Shown here piece after piece: positions 15,961 to 25,400 of a stretch of DNA of 64,000 nt. The notes below the pieces were generated by a model, which searched no databases, was not told where the DNA came from, and saw only the letters and a program-made list of their open reading frames with translations. Position 1 is the stretch's first letter, and each line of letters opens with the position of its first letter. This stretch comes from a virus: the IMG/VR virus record IMGVR_UViG_3300027793_000055, positions 62,001-126,000 of that record, one strand, 5' to 3'. Made by a program: the position numbers and the translations under genes.

Positions 15961-18228
15961 TTACTTGCAAATAGCAGGATTTGGTAAAGTTTTATGTTTA
16001 AATTTAAAATCAATTTCTATGATTTTGCCAGTTGTTTTTGATCTAATTTTTAATCTATAGTTTTTATTCCAAACTTTCTCTTCTGTTAATCCTAAAACCA
16101 CATCTTCTTTAACTAATTCTGCTGATTCTTTTATTGAACCGTCTTCATTGTAGTATCTACTTTCCTGTTCATTAACAATTGTTTGTAGTGCGTTTGGAAT
16201 TATATGTAAAAACCGTTTTACAGACTTAAACGGAGTCTTGTCATCTGATTTTTTTAAATCAACAGTCTTTATAAGTGGATAGATTGTTCCTTCCTGGTTT
16301 GTTACTACTACTTCATAAATTGGTGATGGATTAGAAATATTACCATGAATATCTACTGTTCTAAACATATAATAATAATTTGTATTTGGTTCTATGTGAT
16401 CCAAATAGGTTGAGTGATTTGTTTTTAGAGTTGAACATATTTCTCTGCTTATATTATCTGTTACATTTTGTACTGTTGTTGAAGCTGTTACAAAAGTATC
16501 CCTAAACTGAATATATGAGGTTGGATGAAAATCCAGTCTAAATATTTGAAAATATAATGGCCTATCATCGCCATCGAACATCAGCTGATCCTGTATGGAA
16601 GTCAACTTTTGACTTAGTATATTATTTTCAAATATTGCCCTATCTTGCGGTTGTATCAACACAGGTACAGCTCTAAATTCACTTATTGAAGAATTAAGTT
16701 GAATAAATATTTTATTATCTATACCAATCAATCCATCTATTTGTACTTCTGGAGGTGGTGGTGGATGGTCAAAAACAGCCATATTATCAGAAACGCTTTG
16801 TTTCTTAAAAAATACAGGATAGTAGTTAAAAGCTTCGAAGCCTAAATTAAGCATAGCCTGAACTAAAGTAGATAGAAATTCGTTATCAACAATTGTATCT
16901 GAAGTTTCGGTAGAAATGTCTATTATTTGTTTGCCATATTTTGGGTTGAGTTTGACCATTTCTTGAAAAATTAAAAACCATTGTTCATTTGTCAAAGAAT
17001 TTATCAAGGCAGTATTTAAATTCTGTTCTAGTGAAAAATAAAAATCATTAAATGAATAAATATAATTTTTACCAAACTTAACTTGCGTATCATATAAAGT
17101 ATATTCACTTCTTTCGCTTATGTTTGGTAAATAAAAAGATTGTACTAATCCTTCTTGTGAATCTTTATTTATCTCTGTCATAAACATTTCTGTATAAAAT
17201 GACTGCCCTCCAAAAAATTGTTCTGGTGTTAATTTAGCATTTTCAACTACTTGAGACAGTCTAGCCATCAAAATGGCCATTTTAATTGAACGAGATATGG
17301 AAGAAGATTGATTTTTAGCTATTGCAGCTGCTGCTCTTGAAAGATTATTATTTGTCTGCTGCGATTGTGGAGGTATTTCTCCCAAACGAAAAATGGAATT
17401 AATATCATAATTTCTGATTAATTGGTTTATCTGTGTTTGAAATTGTGCATAATTGTCAAACTTTTTTCCTAAAACAGTTTCTGTGTTGGTCTGAGTTCCT
17501 ATAGAAACTGTTCCTTCTTGTTCAGAAATAATATCGGATGTAATTTTTAGCTCTATGTCCTCAAAATAGTTTTTACTATAAGCAACAAACTCGCTACAAA
17601 AATCATCAGTAAAATCTGTACCTTCTAGTATAGCTGCAAATGAACCAATAGCAGGTTTTTGAAAATCTAGTTTTATACTAAATGGCAATGTATTACTATT
17701 TTTATTTACATCATCAATTCTTACTAATAATTTTTTACTAATATATATTTCCTGTTGTAAAGTAGCTATATCAGAAAATTCTGTGGTACCATTATTTAAT
17801 GATTTGGCATACTTTTCGGCATAATTGTCAAAATATTCTAATAAATTTCCACTATTCGTAGCTTTAATTTGTATATTATCTTTTACTGTGATTATATCAT
17901 TATACAAAGCACTTTCATTGTTTAAATCATCACCATAAATATATAAATTAGGTAAACCAGATTCGGCAATCCTTATATTTTCTTTTGTTATATCTTCATA
18001 AAAATCTGTATAAAAATTATAATCACTATTAATATTATATGTTAGCTCTTCTATTTGTGTCGAAGATATTACATCTTCGTCTACTTTTATTGATACTTCT
18101 CGCGTATTAGAAGTGTCATAATTATTTAATATATCTGTAACAATATTTTTAAGAATAGCTATAGCTATTCTGCCAGAGTTATTTCCGACTGTCTCAATTG
18201 GATTACTAAAATCTATTATAATTCCCAT
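15961..18228 (-). CDS. Large virion protein with fibronectin-III-like region
   Basis: 755 residues, no named family. The N-terminal 230 residues are mixed alpha/beta (GIIIDFSNPIETVGNNSGRI). Near residue 495 there is a short proline run (FDHPPPPPEVQ). At about 600-660 the segment IEPNTNYYYMFRTVDIHGN and NPSPIYEVVV has the hallmark of a fibronectin type III domain. Such domains decorate tail and baseplate proteins of many phages. It ends 5 bases before the ATG region of its upstream neighbour and is cotranscribed. A baseplate or adsorption role is inferred from context. Confidence 0.72.
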   Translation of the reverse strand: MGIIIDFSNPIETVGNNSGRIAIAILKNIVTDILNNYDTSNTREVSIKVDEDVISSTQIEELTYNINSDYNFYTDFYEDITKENIRIAESGLPNLYIYGDDLNNESALYNDIITVKDNIQIKATNSGNLLEYFDNYAEKYAKSLNNGTTEFSDIATLQQEIYISKKLLVRIDDVNKNSNTLPFSIKLDFQKPAIGSFAAILEGTDFTDDFCSEFVAYSKNYFEDIELKITSDIISEQEGTVSIGTQTNTETVLGKKFDNYAQFQTQINQLIRNYDINSIFRLGEIPPQSQQTNNNLSRAAAAIAKNQSSSISRSIKMAILMARLSQVVENAKLTPEQFFGGQSFYTEMFMTEINKDSQEGLVQSFYLPNISERSEYTLYDTQVKFGKNYIYSFNDFYFSLEQNLNTALINSLTNEQWFLIFQEMVKLNPKYGKQIIDISTETSDTIVDNEFLSTLVQAMLNLGFEAFNYYPVFFKKQSVSDNMAVFDHPPPPPEVQIDGLIGIDNKIFIQLNSSISEFRAVPVLIQPQDRAIFENNILSQKLTSIQDQLMFDGDDRPLYFQIFRLDFHPTSYIQFRDTFVTASTTVQNVTDNISREICSTLKTNHSTYLDHIEPNTNYYYMFRTVDIHGNISNPSPIYEVVVTNQEGTIYPLIKTVDLKKSDDKTPFKSVKRFLHIIPNALQTIVNEQESRYYNEDGSIKESAELVKEDVVLGLTEEKVWNKNYRLKIRSKTTGKIIEIDFKFKHKTLPNPAICK

Positions 18229-18233
18229 TTTGT

Positions 18234-21200
18234 TTACCCATTAAATTTATTATTACGCGAAAATAGAGCCAAACTACCAGCAACAGCTACAGTCTGATTT
18301 ACCATTATCGGCATACCAGTTGTTAATTGTGGTGGTAAAATAATTGGTGGGCGAGGAAGTTTTGGTACCAAATCACCCGGACTGATATTTGGAGGACGTA
18401 TGGTGATATTGTCATTATCTATTATTCTTGCCTCTGTTAAAGACAGACTTCTAAATACGCCACTTATCTGTATACCATGTGGAGCAAGAAAGCTATATTT
18501 TGTTGTTTCATATGAGTCATTTCTTAATACATTTCTACCATTTATTGAATAGCTTACTTCTGGTTCTTGTTCATTATTGAAATATTTTTGGATTTCAAAG
18601 TTACAACGATTTTCATATCTTTGTTTACTTATAGAAGTAATAGAATTGGGGCTTGGATTAATTTCAGTAGCACTTATTAAAAAACATTCATTAATAAAAG
18701 TATTTGTTAATGCTTGATTGTGTTTATAAGATATATCACTAAAATCATATGGCTGCATCTTGCAAAAAAGAAATTGACCTGTTGTTTCTGGTAACGATAA
18801 AATTATAGATCTATTAACATTTGCCCATCTTGGTTCTTGTACTTTAAATGTTTTTGTTTCTTGATCAAATTCAAAACCGGTTAGGCACATAACGGTATTA
18901 ATTAATTCATATTTAAGACGAACTTCTGCATCAGACAATGATATGCCTGTTTGTTCTGTCTTATTCTTAATTAAAGATTTAATATGATTTGGAATTACAG
19001 TTAGATTTCTTGTAGAAGTTTTAGTATTTTTAATCAAATTTATTACATCGGTACCACCTAATATTGTGGCTGAAGTGGGTGTAATTTTTTCAAAAATATT
19101 ATCATCGTTCGATGTATCAAATATAATTTCTAGCTGTTTTGGTGATTTATCTACTGTTGGTGAAATTAATGTAGAAAATAAAGTATTTAGTACTTTTTTG
19201 TCATTAATAGTAAAATTCCTACTTCTATCAGAAACAGCTTCTCTAAATGGATTTACTATTCTACTATCTACAGATGTTTGCAGTTCTCTTACGGCACCTA
19301 AATTAATATTTTGATTACTCAAAGGCTCTGAAAATATTTCTACTTCTAGATCTGCCAAATCTGTAAGAATTTTACCAAGTTTATTAAATACAACTTCGTT
19401 TTGTTCATTTAGATTTCTAGTAGATGTATTCTTGCTATTTATATCATATTTTTTAGAAATAAGATCTGTCTTTATAACATCGTACAGGAAAGAACCCTCT
19501 GAATTAATACCACTTGTGTCTCTTCTTGTATGATCTAGATATTCTAAAAGATATTCACTTTCAAAATTTATATTTGAACTAAAGTTCTTTTGTATTTTTA
19601 AAGTTTTAGCTGCAGCAGTTACTCTTTGTTGTGTAGCAAATGCATCACCCTTTTCATTTAAACTGTTATTAACTACTGATGTTGATTCGATTGAATCTTG
19701 CAAAGCCTTTATTACTATATCATATGTATCTAAAATATACGATATAGTTGTTGGAGTTCCTTGTATTGGATTGGCCCATTTAGTTAATATACTTGATAAT
19801 GGTTCTGGAGATATCGTTGTTTGATCGCTACTAGTAGCTGTTGTTAAATTAAATATTTTTTGTAAAGTTTGTAATAATGTCCTAAAACTCTGAGCAGTTG
19901 GTACCTGAACGTTATTGAACGCACCGTTTCTAAAACGATTTGTAGTTTCGTTAAAATTGCCCGGTAATATACTATTATTGTAATATTCTACTATTGCTGA
20001 TTTTTCAATTTCTAGATTTGTTTTTATATTTTTTATTGGAGTTACCAAATCTTCCTTGATCTCTAATTCCAATCTGTATTCATATGAACCTTGTTTAAGC
20101 TGTTCTGTGTGGAAGAGCGAAAGCATTATTAATTGTTCTATATTTTGGCCGGCTCTAATATTACCAGGTAAAAAAATGTTTTTTATAGCTGCCTCAATTT
20201 GTTGTCTTTCTAGAAGTTGACATACTATTTTTTCTGTTGTTTTATTTGGTGTAAGTGACTCATCAATATCAATTCTTTTTGCAAATAAAGTAACTGCTTC
20301 AATTGACATATATTTATAATATTGTTCAATTAGATCTGCAGATCTAGTATTTGCACTTTTTGATAATACCAACCCTATAATTGAGTTTTTTATAAACATC
20401 TTTTTAAGATCAATAAAGAAATTTATAGTTGCGTTACCTAAAGCATCAATTGATGTATGTGCCTCAGATATAAAAGAGTTATCGTAATCACTAAATTGAT
20501 TTCTAATAGCTGTTTCTACGTTATCTAATTCTTCAGAATCGGGTACAACAATTGTATTAAGAAAATTCTTGACCGCTCTTAGTTGTCTTAGATCTTGAAT
20601 CTTATAATTTTCTACTTCTCTAACAAAAAGATCAACAGAATTAGCTGTTTCTGTTTGTCCGGATCTGAAAACAGTCTGGCCATTACGATTAATTAAATGA
20701 ACCGGACCCGGCCATAATTGCTCTGCTTCGTCAACATAAACAGTTGATGTTTGTTCAACCAAACCATTACTGATAACAGATTCTACAAATATCTCTCCAA
20801 CCTGAATTGCAAATGCACCTTGTTGTTCTACTTGTCCTATCAAGGAACTTAAATCATATGTTGTGCCAACTAGAAAACTAAGATGCTCGGTATTTTCTTC
20901 TGCAATCCTTTCAAAATCAATATCGATATAAATATTGTAAATATTATTACCATTATTATCTACTATTCTTTCTGCTTTACCATTTTTAACCAGTTCTTGT
21001 AGTTTATTTTTTGCACCGGGACCAGCTAAATCGAACAGATTTATTTCTTTATATTCTATCTCTGAAAAATTAGAGATAATATTTTCATTTCGCAAAATAC
21101 GTTTATATTGAGAAAATTGATCTGCATTACTAAAAAATCCCCGCTCTTTGGTACTATCAAAGGCCAATTTTAATCTCTCTGTTGCTTTTGGATTTGTACT

Positions 21201-21401
21201 TTGAATTACAAATATTTTTAAATATTGTAAAGCAGTACTGTCTTCTAACCATGAAGATACATCATCATTAGAGAATGATTGTCTGAATAATAACTGTATA
21301 TTCGCTAGTAATTTATCTTCTTCTGTTGATTGTAAAATAATTCTAGAAATATTAACATTTGGCAAAAGACTGCCGGCTATATCTTCATTAGTTACAATCA
21401 T
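18234..21401 (-). CDS. Very large virion protein, unknown
   Basis: About 1055 residues from the ATG at 21401, which gives MIVTNEDIAGSLLPNVNISR. A start 39 bases earlier is possible but would overlap the previous gene by 38 bases. The chosen ATG lies 1 base after the upstream stop (TGA-T-ATG) and has GGAG 10 bases before it. No recognised domains, signal peptide or membrane segments. Predicted mostly helical with many Asn, Thr and Ile, ending in a proline-rich stretch (RPPNISPGDLVPKLPRPP). Likely part of the baseplate or tail tip by position. Confidence 0.72.
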   Translation of the reverse strand: MIVTNEDIAGSLLPNVNISRIILQSTEEDKLLANIQLLFRQSFSNDDVSSWLEDSTALQYLKIFVIQSTNPKATERLKLAFDSTKERGFFSNADQFSQYKRILRNENIISNFSEIEYKEINLFDLAGPGAKNKLQELVKNGKAERIVDNNGNNIYNIYIDIDFERIAEENTEHLSFLVGTTYDLSSLIGQVEQQGAFAIQVGEIFVESVISNGLVEQTSTVYVDEAEQLWPGPVHLINRNGQTVFRSGQTETANSVDLFVREVENYKIQDLRQLRAVKNFLNTIVVPDSEELDNVETAIRNQFSDYDNSFISEAHTSIDALGNATINFFIDLKKMFIKNSIIGLVLSKSANTRSADLIEQYYKYMSIEAVTLFAKRIDIDESLTPNKTTEKIVCQLLERQQIEAAIKNIFLPGNIRAGQNIEQLIMLSLFHTEQLKQGSYEYRLELEIKEDLVTPIKNIKTNLEIEKSAIVEYYNNSILPGNFNETTNRFRNGAFNNVQVPTAQSFRTLLQTLQKIFNLTTATSSDQTTISPEPLSSILTKWANPIQGTPTTISYILDTYDIVIKALQDSIESTSVVNNSLNEKGDAFATQQRVTAAAKTLKIQKNFSSNINFESEYLLEYLDHTRRDTSGINSEGSFLYDVIKTDLISKKYDINSKNTSTRNLNEQNEVVFNKLGKILTDLADLEVEIFSEPLSNQNINLGAVRELQTSVDSRIVNPFREAVSDRSRNFTINDKKVLNTLFSTLISPTVDKSPKQLEIIFDTSNDDNIFEKITPTSATILGGTDVINLIKNTKTSTRNLTVIPNHIKSLIKNKTEQTGISLSDAEVRLKYELINTVMCLTGFEFDQETKTFKVQEPRWANVNRSIILSLPETTGQFLFCKMQPYDFSDISYKHNQALTNTFINECFLISATEINPSPNSITSISKQRYENRCNFEIQKYFNNEQEPEVSYSINGRNVLRNDSYETTKYSFLAPHGIQISGVFRSLSLTEARIIDNDNITIRPPNISPGDLVPKLPRPPIILPPQLTTGMPIMVNQTVAVAGSLALFSRNNKFNG

Positions 21402-21402
21402 A

Positions 21403-22446
21403 TCAACACTTCTCCAGTAGATCTTCAGCTTTAACGTCACTAGTAATTCTAGGATCAGTTAGGCTTCCATATAATTCTTCGCATTCTAAATCAATTTGAT
21501 TTGTTGCTACCAACTTCTTCTTTTCTGCATCTGATAGATCTTTGCATAATACTCTTGAATCAATTTCTCTATCTGCCTGAATATTAAAATAATATTCAGC
21601 CATTTCTAATCTTTCTGGCTTATATTCCGGTGATTTATCCTGTTCGTCTAAAAGAATATTATTAACTATATTTTGTGTTTTTTTATTAAAATATAATTGT
21701 TTTAAAGACTCGCCACTTATACTATCATCTTCAATTATTTCAAACAATTCAATATCAAAATTCTCTTGATTAAATTGTGCATTTAATTCTTGTAGATCAA
21801 GTAAAATATAATCTTCTCTAACTTGTATAAAAGAATCATCTACGAATCTTGAGGATAAGTTATTTAGATCACTTGTTGGTTGCAATCCAACATCAGAAAC
21901 TGTATCCAATACATCACCAGGTACATAATTTTGTACAGTTGATTTCTTGGCTGATTCTATGATATAATCACTGTCTTCTAAGATTAATCTAGTTCTTTTT
22001 GCGGTAATTAGCGTACCGGCTTCATTAGTAACTACTTGTGATATTTTTCCTCTTAAACAATTAATACTCCAAGCGGGAGCATTTCTATTTCCATAGTCTG
22101 AATTAGCTAAAGGCTGGGACATTATTTTCTGAGTAATAACATCGGGAATATATATGTCGGTAAAACTGCCTTTTTTCTTGGATCTAAACTGTTCAACAGC
22201 TTTTTTAAGATCAGTTTCGGGGCTGATAAAGGTATATTGAGTATGTATTCTTGGAGACTCTTTGATACGATTTTGTATATCTTTCTGGGCTTCTTCCGGA
22301 AGATTTGCATATTCTATATCATACACAATATCATCATCAAAGAATTGATAATAAGCCGGCTTAAATATACCTTTAGCTAAAAGCTGTTTGCCATATTGAG
22401 TCAGCTGTATATCTAATACTTCTTCTTTTCTATTGAAAAAGGTCAT
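21403..22446 (-). CDS. Virion structural protein (long form of a two-member family)
   Basis: 347 residues. It starts MTFFNRKEEVLDIQLTQYGK and its first 50 residues follow the same pattern as the gene at 15014 (L-T-x-x-G...LAKG...DD-I-Y). The C-terminal half is acidic and helical. In T4-like phages of aquatic origin proteins with this start are found with baseplate genes (memory, not checked). It is embedded in the run of giant structural genes, with the next ATG 1 base after its stop, which implies translational coupling. Confidence 0.76.
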   Translation of the reverse strand: MTFFNRKEEVLDIQLTQYGKQLLAKGIFKPAYYQFFDDDIVYDIEYANLPEEAQKDIQNRIKESPRIHTQYTFISPETDLKKAVEQFRSKKKGSFTDIYIPDVITQKIMSQPLANSDYGNRNAPAWSINCLRGKISQVVTNEAGTLITAKRTRLILEDSDYIIESAKKSTVQNYVPGDVLDTVSDVGLQPTSDLNNLSSRFVDDSFIQVREDYILLDLQELNAQFNQENFDIELFEIIEDDSISGESLKQLYFNKKTQNIVNNILLDEQDKSPEYKPERLEMAEYYFNIQADREIDSRVLCKDLSDAEKKKLVATNQIDLECEELYGSLTDPRITSDVKAEDLLEKC

Positions 22447-22456
22447 ACTTTAATTA

Positions 22457-25400
22457 TTATAACCTTGTTCTTTTTCCACGGGTTTTATTTTGTTTATTCA
22501 TAAATCCAGAAGCTAGCTGTCGCTTTGGATCTTTTGCTGTTGTTGAAGTAACTTTTCCTTGATCTAGGAAATCCGGATTATTACCTATGGCAAACCTATT
22601 AGTATCAATACCGGTACCTATGATAGTATTATCGATACTTCCTGTTGCTGTTGGTTTCTCACCATATTCATATGTAACATCAACTTTTGCTAATTCAACT
22701 AGCGAGAAATAGTCATATGGCCAGTTATAGTTATATTTTGGTGTTTGTGCTTCTTGGCTGTTTGCAAAGTTAAATTTAAACCGAACGTCATCTTGGGTGT
22801 CTTCTGTAACTGCAAAGTAATTCCACTCAGCCTTCTTCTTAACCTTGAAAATCATCCAGCGCATATTTGGTGGTAATTTAAAGTTTTCACCAAAAAGTTC
22901 ATTTTCGCCAACGTCATGACTAAAGGTGATTTGTTCTTTTTCTGCTGTTGTAGCGATTTTAGGCATCACACCTTGCCAAATATCAGCAAGATCTTGTTGA
23001 TCTAGATCGTGTGCAAATTCAAACATATACATAACAAATGGATCAATTCCTTCACGATTATCGCGAATCGTTCTGGTTAATGGATTCTTATAATAAGTCA
23101 AGAAATCAAAATTTGGTGGTATAACATATTGTTTCATCAAACGTATCATTCTTGAAATAGAAGTCTCTTTAGGTAGCGTGTTTAGTTCTAGTTGTGTTTT
23201 CTGTGATTCGAAAACAAATGGGTTAACAGAGAAGAAATGATATCCATCAACAAAAGTTGTAACACCTTCAATTGGTCTATCAACAAATGGTATAGCAACA
23301 ATTGCTTCTGATATTGTCTTTTTCTCTGCCAATTGGCCAATCTTTTTAGATTCTGCTTTAAACCCAACCTGTTTAAGTAGTGAACCGGTTGCTGATGTAT
23401 TTATACGATTAGATCTAAAATCAGTATTTAGAGGGAAACTTTCTGCTAGTTCAAGAGTAATACCTTGTGAACCAGTTGGAATTTTTCCATATCCACTCCA
23501 CATACCTCTTCCGTATCCATCAGCTACCCAATAAGAACCGGTGCGTTGTATAAATTGTTGTTCACTAAAATCTAATACCGGTGTTTCTAATTTTGGTGAA
23601 ATAACCCAAAATTGATTTGCTGTATCTGTAGTACCGCGAATACTAGTAGCTTTTCCATCTGGTGTGCTATCTGCCAAAGGATTAATTCCCAAACCAAATA
23701 GGTTAATACAGTCTTGCATAGACATTTTGTTTCTATATGCTGCCGATCCTGTTCCTATTGCTCCACTTATTGCTGGAAAGAATTCGACCAAATTAATATC
23801 TTTTTGAAAATCGGCAAAAGAGGAATCTCTATAAGAGGTTCTAGAAGCACTCAACTCAAAACGTAATATTGCTTCACCTTCAAAATATGGAGGCGTAAAT
23901 GGTGCATATGCAGGATCATTATGTACTACATAATTATCTTCTACAGTACGTTCATTAGATTGTTTGCTTACCGGCCAACCAAAATATCTACCATTCATTG
24001 TTTTTTCAATACTATTTGATCCAGTAATATGATGTTGTGATCTATATGATTCGATCATTACTAAATCAGAAGATTTTTTCATTTTAAGATCAAAGTAGTA
24101 TTTTTTACCAATTTCAAATTTCCAGTCCTTCATTTCACTACTCTTGAAAGAGATCATTGATGAATCACGAAGGAAAAATGTTGGTATTTCTGCTAAGAAA
24201 TTACTCATAGCAAGACTATAAGATGGATCAATTATTTTATCATCTTTTAGATATGCAAATGGTACAGAATTTTTTTGATAAAAACCAATATTGATAAATT
24301 GAGAATTAATTGTAGTAAATCCAGATGATCCAGAAGTAAATAAAGGTTGCCTATAACGATCTGGCTGATGATTACAGTCAAATTTAATATTTAATATAGA
24401 ATTAGAAATATATTTTGAATATAAATCCTCTAATTGTACCTGCAATGAACCGGTCAATGTAATATCGACACTGTTAGAATATATAAAAGAAGACGTAACA
24501 ACATCTGGCTTTTCTAGAAATTCTTGTGGAAATATTAATGATTCGAATGGAATACGAGAATTAATTCTATTCTCAGATATATAAGATGCATCAAAGATAT
24601 ATGGATCTAATCTATTTGTGGCAGATGTTTGAGAACCAGTCAGGCTAATAAGATTACAATTTTTAGATAAAATAGAACACTTATCGAATATATTAAGCTC
24701 TTTAACAGTTAATATGGTAGTTTTTGAACCAGTTATATCTGTAAAATTAATATTTTGAATATCTAGTAAACTAGCAGTTATGATCGGGAAGTCTACAGAA
24801 ATACCGCTTTTTATTGTATTAAAAAGGATACCTGGAGAAAAAAGATATGGCATTACTACATTTTTCGACCAGTAACTTCCGGAATCATCTGTATTGTAAA
24901 TCAATACATCGTTTGCATCTCCAGCGCCGGTACTGGCAGATTGTACCGTTCTGATAAAGGAAAAATATCCACCACCAACATTAGTATCTAAAAAGTCATT
25001 AAATAAGTTAGCCAACTGTAATGTTCTTTCTTGAGGATAGAAGCCATTATATGGTAGCAGTTTTTTAATACCAGAAAGAGTAAACGTTATTTTATCTAAT
25101 TTGGTTACATTAGCATTCTCTTGTTGTAATTCATAAGCATTAGAAATTTCTTCACCCAATACATAAGACTTTATATAACCCTGATCAGAAGAAGAATTTG
25201 CAGCAATTGCAGTTCTATAACTTATACCAGACCCATCATTTTCTAAAAATGCCCTGTTTATTGCTCTAAAATTACCGCCACTATCCTTGACATAATATGG
25301 CATATGGGATGAAATTCTGAATTCTGGTAATATAGAATATTCTTTGCCAATATTTCTAATGTCATCAGAATAATCTTCATAAGAATCAAACCATGGTTTT

